Shown: one piece after another, positions 24,458 through 26,663 of the stretch
How the letters are laid out: each line of letters opens with the position of its first letter
Numbering within the stretch: the first letter of the stretch is position 1
IMG/VR virus record: IMGVR_UViG_3300025122_006556
Coordinates: 1-26,663 of that record
Origin: a virus
DNA: 26,663 nucleotides
Direction: 5' to 3' (one strand)
Program-made: the position numbers and the translations under genes
The notes under the pieces: generated by a model
The model's input: the letters and a program-made list of their open reading frames with translations, nothing else
Database searches by the model: none
Told to the model about the DNA's origin: nothing

Positions 24458-25798
24458 TTAAATTTCTTTTTTGGCATTTTTAACATTTGCGCCAATTGGT
24501 GTCGATGTCGTTTGCTTTTCTAATTCTCTCATGTCACCAAAACCACCAGACTGTGAAGAATCTTCCTGTCGTTCGCAAAGCAATAAATCATACTTTGTTT
24601 TGAAATACGCTTGCTGTGCCTTCAATTCAATATTCGTAAAGTGCTCCGTACACCAAAATTCATTAGAATACTCGTCGGCAGTTTCCCAATTCACGTCTTT
24701 ATGAAGCTCAGGATCATACAGTGCTGTACCAGGATATGGGCACAAAATTGTAAATCCTACCACATCTGGTTGAATTTCGTCTATTAGCTCTTCAGTCAAT
24801 AATAGATCAGCCCTGGTTTCATTGGGCATCCCGAATAGAAAAAATCCTCTCCTCTCAACACCGTGTTTTTTAGCCCATGCAAAAACTCTTCTTATTGTTT
24901 TTACCTGTAATCCTTTGCCTATATCCCGCAGAATTTTATTACTGCCACTTTCACATCCTACATTAACTTGGTGACACTGAGATTTCTTTAACCACTCAAA
25001 CATCTCCTCATTCGCAAAGCTGGCATGAATTAAACACTCCCACTCAGTTGTAATACCACGGTTTATTTTTTCTTTGCAAAATTCAATCACAAACTTAGCC
25101 GATATATCAAAAGTAGCATCAACAAACTTAAAGTAATTTAAATCCAGCTCTTTTATAACGTGCTCAATTTCATCACAAAGTTCACTCACATCGCGGGTTC
25201 TAATTGGATTATTTCTTCTATTAAATCTTCCTGTAACAATTCGCTCGGCACAGAATGCACAATTAACTGGACACACTCTATTACACTGAAACGACGCAAT
25301 TCTCTTTCCGTTCATTGATTCGCATAAATCCACGGTCCTAAAATTCTTAATGATCGTTCTATCAGGCCATGGGAGGTCTTGCATGGCCGGCTTAGTTCCT
25401 TGCACAATTGGATCGGTATTTCCATTAACGATATCTAAAAATACCTCTTCACCCTCGCCAATAACCACCTGATCCACAAATGGATGTGCAGCACATTCCT
25501 CCGGAAGAGCCGATGGATGAAAACCACCAAACACCGTGCGCGCTTTTGGGTTTTTATTTTTTATAGACTCGGCAAGCCTCAATGCATGAGGCCAAGCGGG
25601 AGACGTACAAGAAAAACCAACAACGTCTGCATCAGCGCAGGCGTCTATTATTGTTTTGTCGGTGTCAAAATTTCCTTGAAAGCATTGCAAATCAAGATCG
25701 TCCACAAAATACTTTTTCAAATATGATGCAATAAAACCAAGCCCAATTGGCTCCCATATATTTTCATAATATGGTTGTACTAATATAACTTTTTTCAT
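24458..25798 (-). CDS. B12-binding-domain radical SAM enzyme
   Basis: 446 residues. The N-terminal 125 residues form a cobalamin-binding-like domain (VVGFSCTSPAWPHALRLAES, TVFGGFHPSALPEE, VVIGEGEEVFLDI). The radical SAM core starts with CNRVCPVNCAFC, whose C176-x3-C180-x2-C183 binds the 4Fe-4S cluster; KFVDATFDISAKFVIEFC and VNVGCESGSNKILRDIGKG follow, then RRGFFLFGMPNETR. Family members methylate, cyclise or rearrange unactivated carbons in natural-product and sugar pathways. The substrate here may be a nucleotide sugar, judged only by neighbours. Start overlaps the aminotransferase stop (ATGA). The C-terminal 40 residues are Ser/Gln-rich and unusual. Confidence 0.88.
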   Translation of the reverse strand: MKKVILVQPYYENIWEPIGLGFIASYLKKYFVDDLDLQCFQGNFDTDKTIIDACADADVVGFSCTSPAWPHALRLAESIKNKNPKARTVFGGFHPSALPEECAAHPFVDQVVIGEGEEVFLDIVNGNTDPIVQGTKPAMQDLPWPDRTIIKNFRTVDLCESMNGKRIASFQCNRVCPVNCAFCAERIVTGRFNRRNNPIRTRDVSELCDEIEHVIKELDLNYFKFVDATFDISAKFVIEFCKEKINRGITTEWECLIHASFANEEMFEWLKKSQCHQVNVGCESGSNKILRDIGKGLQVKTIRRVFAWAKKHGVERRGFFLFGMPNETRADLLLTEELIDEIQPDVVGFTILCPYPGTALYDPELHKDVNWETADEYSNEFWCTEHFTNIELKAQQAYFKTKYDLLLCERQEDSSQSGGFGDMRELEKQTTSTPIGANVKNAKKEI

Positions 25799-26424
25799 CT
25801 ATTTGCCTCTGTGTATATGGTATATTGTGATAAATCTTGATATTCTAGGGCGATGTCTTCATTATTATCACCTATGGCCGACATCAACACAACTCCTCTA
25901 GCGGCTATCTCTGGAAGCATATAGTAATTCCACCCGAGCATGTCGAAGCTCTCCACGCTGTGATCGACCGGGCGGCGGCCAAAATATCTTGCTCTCTTCA
26001 GCCATTCGTAAGCTTCTTCATTGTCAGTTAAAATCATTCCACCCTTTCCAAGCTTTAGAAATTTGTGTGGACCACTAAATGACAAAACCTGAAGCTGTTT
26101 CGGGCGATACATTCCCCGTTTAAAGGTTAGTGCACTGTCCCAAATTGGAAATGGCTCTAGCTTATATTCGCCCTTTAACGTTGTTCCAACAATTGCCGAA
26201 TGATTTTTTTCGAATTTGACCTTATTGCCGGCATGAATAATTGCACATGGTACCGACATAAATGTTCTACATGGAATTGTAATCTCTTCATCTTTAAGTT
26301 TTAGATATTTCATGCATAAAAATAGTCCATTTGTCGCATTGTCCACAGCGATACCATATTTTGCGCCGCAATATTCGGCGATGGTTTCTTCAAATAGATG
26401 TGTCACTTCATATGCATTATGCAT
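25795..26424 (-). CDS. Short DegT/DnrJ/EryC1-type aminotransferase
   Basis: 209 residues from the ATG at 26424 (a TTG two codons earlier is in frame), versus about 370-400 for the family. The opening FEETIAEYCGAKYGIAVDNA and NGLFLCMKYLKL is the family N-terminus; EITIPCRTFMSVPCAIIHAG is the next strand; PIWDSAL holds the PLP-ring aspartate; SFSGPHKFLKLGKGGMILT holds the catalytic lysine (K121). The section between 'AGNKV' and 'PIWDSAL' is much shorter than normal and most of the C-terminal domain is missing. Key residues remain, so it could work as a minimal enzyme or dimer, or be a degraded but uninterrupted gene. It would transfer an amino group to a keto sugar such as the RmlB product. Confidence 0.85.
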   Translation of the reverse strand: MHNAYEVTHLFEETIAEYCGAKYGIAVDNATNGLFLCMKYLKLKDEEITIPCRTFMSVPCAIIHAGNKVKFEKNHSAIVGTTLKGEYKLEPFPIWDSALTFKRGMYRPKQLQVLSFSGPHKFLKLGKGGMILTDNEEAYEWLKRARYFGRRPVDHSVESFDMLGWNYYMLPEIAARGVVLMSAIGDNNEDIALEYQDLSQYTIYTEANR

Positions 26425-26426
26425 TT

Positions 26427-26663
26427 TCAAAATACCCTTTTTAATATCTCGATCCAGTTATTTTTAAATTCAATGGCTTTATCATCAATATAAAATTTGG
26501 CGCGCGGTTTTTCAGCGGTCACTTTGCTAACAAATTGGGCCATATTGTGTTCTTTTAACCATTCCCATATTAATTCAGTTCCAGTTTTTCCGTTAACGAG
26601 GCCTCGATCTGGTTTTGCTTTACAAGTATAGACAATTATAGTATGTTCTTTGGAGAGTCGCTC
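26427..26663 (-). CDS. HAD-superfamily phosphatase, partial (5' end outside window)
   Basis: Reading the minus strand from 26663, one open frame of 78 residues ends in TGA at 26427, two bases before the ATG of the aminotransferase. The segment has IIVYTCKAKPDRG, the HAD motif II region with a threonine, then EKPRAKFYIDDKAIEFKN with the motif III lysine and motif IV Asp-Asp. The nucleophile DxD must lie beyond the edge. It resembles the small HAD gene at 19089-19424 (KPAGDIYVDDKAV). A sugar-phosphate phosphatase of the same cassette is likely. Confidence 0.75.
   Translation of the reverse strand, partial: ERLSKEHTIIVYTCKAKPDRGLVNGKTGTELIWEWLKEHNMAQFVSKVTAEKPRAKFYIDDKAIEFKNNWIEILKRVF

Noticed and set aside
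1-26663. tRNA genes, CRISPR arrays, transposons or integrase
   Set aside because: Coding frames fill the window nearly completely, and no cloverleaf, regular spacer-repeat pattern, inverted terminal repeat or transposase/integrase motif was seen.

Overview
This window is a piece of a tailed-phage genome, most likely a contractile-tailed, broadly T4-like virus of the kind common in aquatic samples. The evidence is a run of baseplate genes (a gp5/VrlC-like hub or spike, a gp25-like wedge protein, a gp6/baseplate-J wedge protein) next to large LamG-containing tail proteins and a divergent phage sigma factor. Every supported gene lies on the minus strand, so transcription runs from right to left. 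Gene packing is very tight: several junctions are ATGA or TAATG overlaps, and the longest gap is 61 bases. No stretch over 300 bases lacks a gene. I saw no tRNA, rRNA, CRISPR array, transposon or clear terminator.

Right part (about 26663 to 18700, upstream in transcription). A dense cassette of sugar-nucleotide and glycan genes: the C-terminal end of a HAD-like phosphatase, an unusually short DegT-type aminotransferase, a B12-binding radical SAM enzyme, dTDP-glucose 4,6-dehydratase (RmlB), a short sugar-1-phosphate nucleotidylyltransferase (RmlA-like), a GT-A glycosyltransferase, two GT-B-like glycosyltransferases, a UDP-sugar-dehydrogenase-like protein without its C-terminal domain, a second HAD phosphatase and a mannose-6-phosphate-isomerase-like cupin. 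Together they could make and transfer a modified deoxy or amino sugar onto a host surface polymer, a virion protein or phage DNA. The sequence does not say which.

Middle part (about 18660 to 13980). A Cas4/RecB-like PD-(D/E)XK nuclease with four cysteines placed for an Fe-S cluster is followed by five genes joined by four successive ATGA overlaps: two GT4-type glycosyltransferases, a one-helix membrane protein, a sigma factor (functional counterpart of T4 gp55) and a helical coiled-coil protein. The coupling ties glycosylation genes to a regulator of late transcription.

Left part (about 13976 to 1). Baseplate and tail: hub/spike protein, two small proteins that share a 50-residue repeat (three copies in all), gp25-like, gp6-like, a DNRLRE-like beta protein, an 1152-residue tail protein with two LamG-like domains, and two further LamG proteins that share an extra 100-residue module; the last runs off the left edge. 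The leftmost LamG gene is locally much richer in G+C (about 60% at 901-1020) than the sugar cassette (about 30% at 21661-21780), which suggests separate histories.
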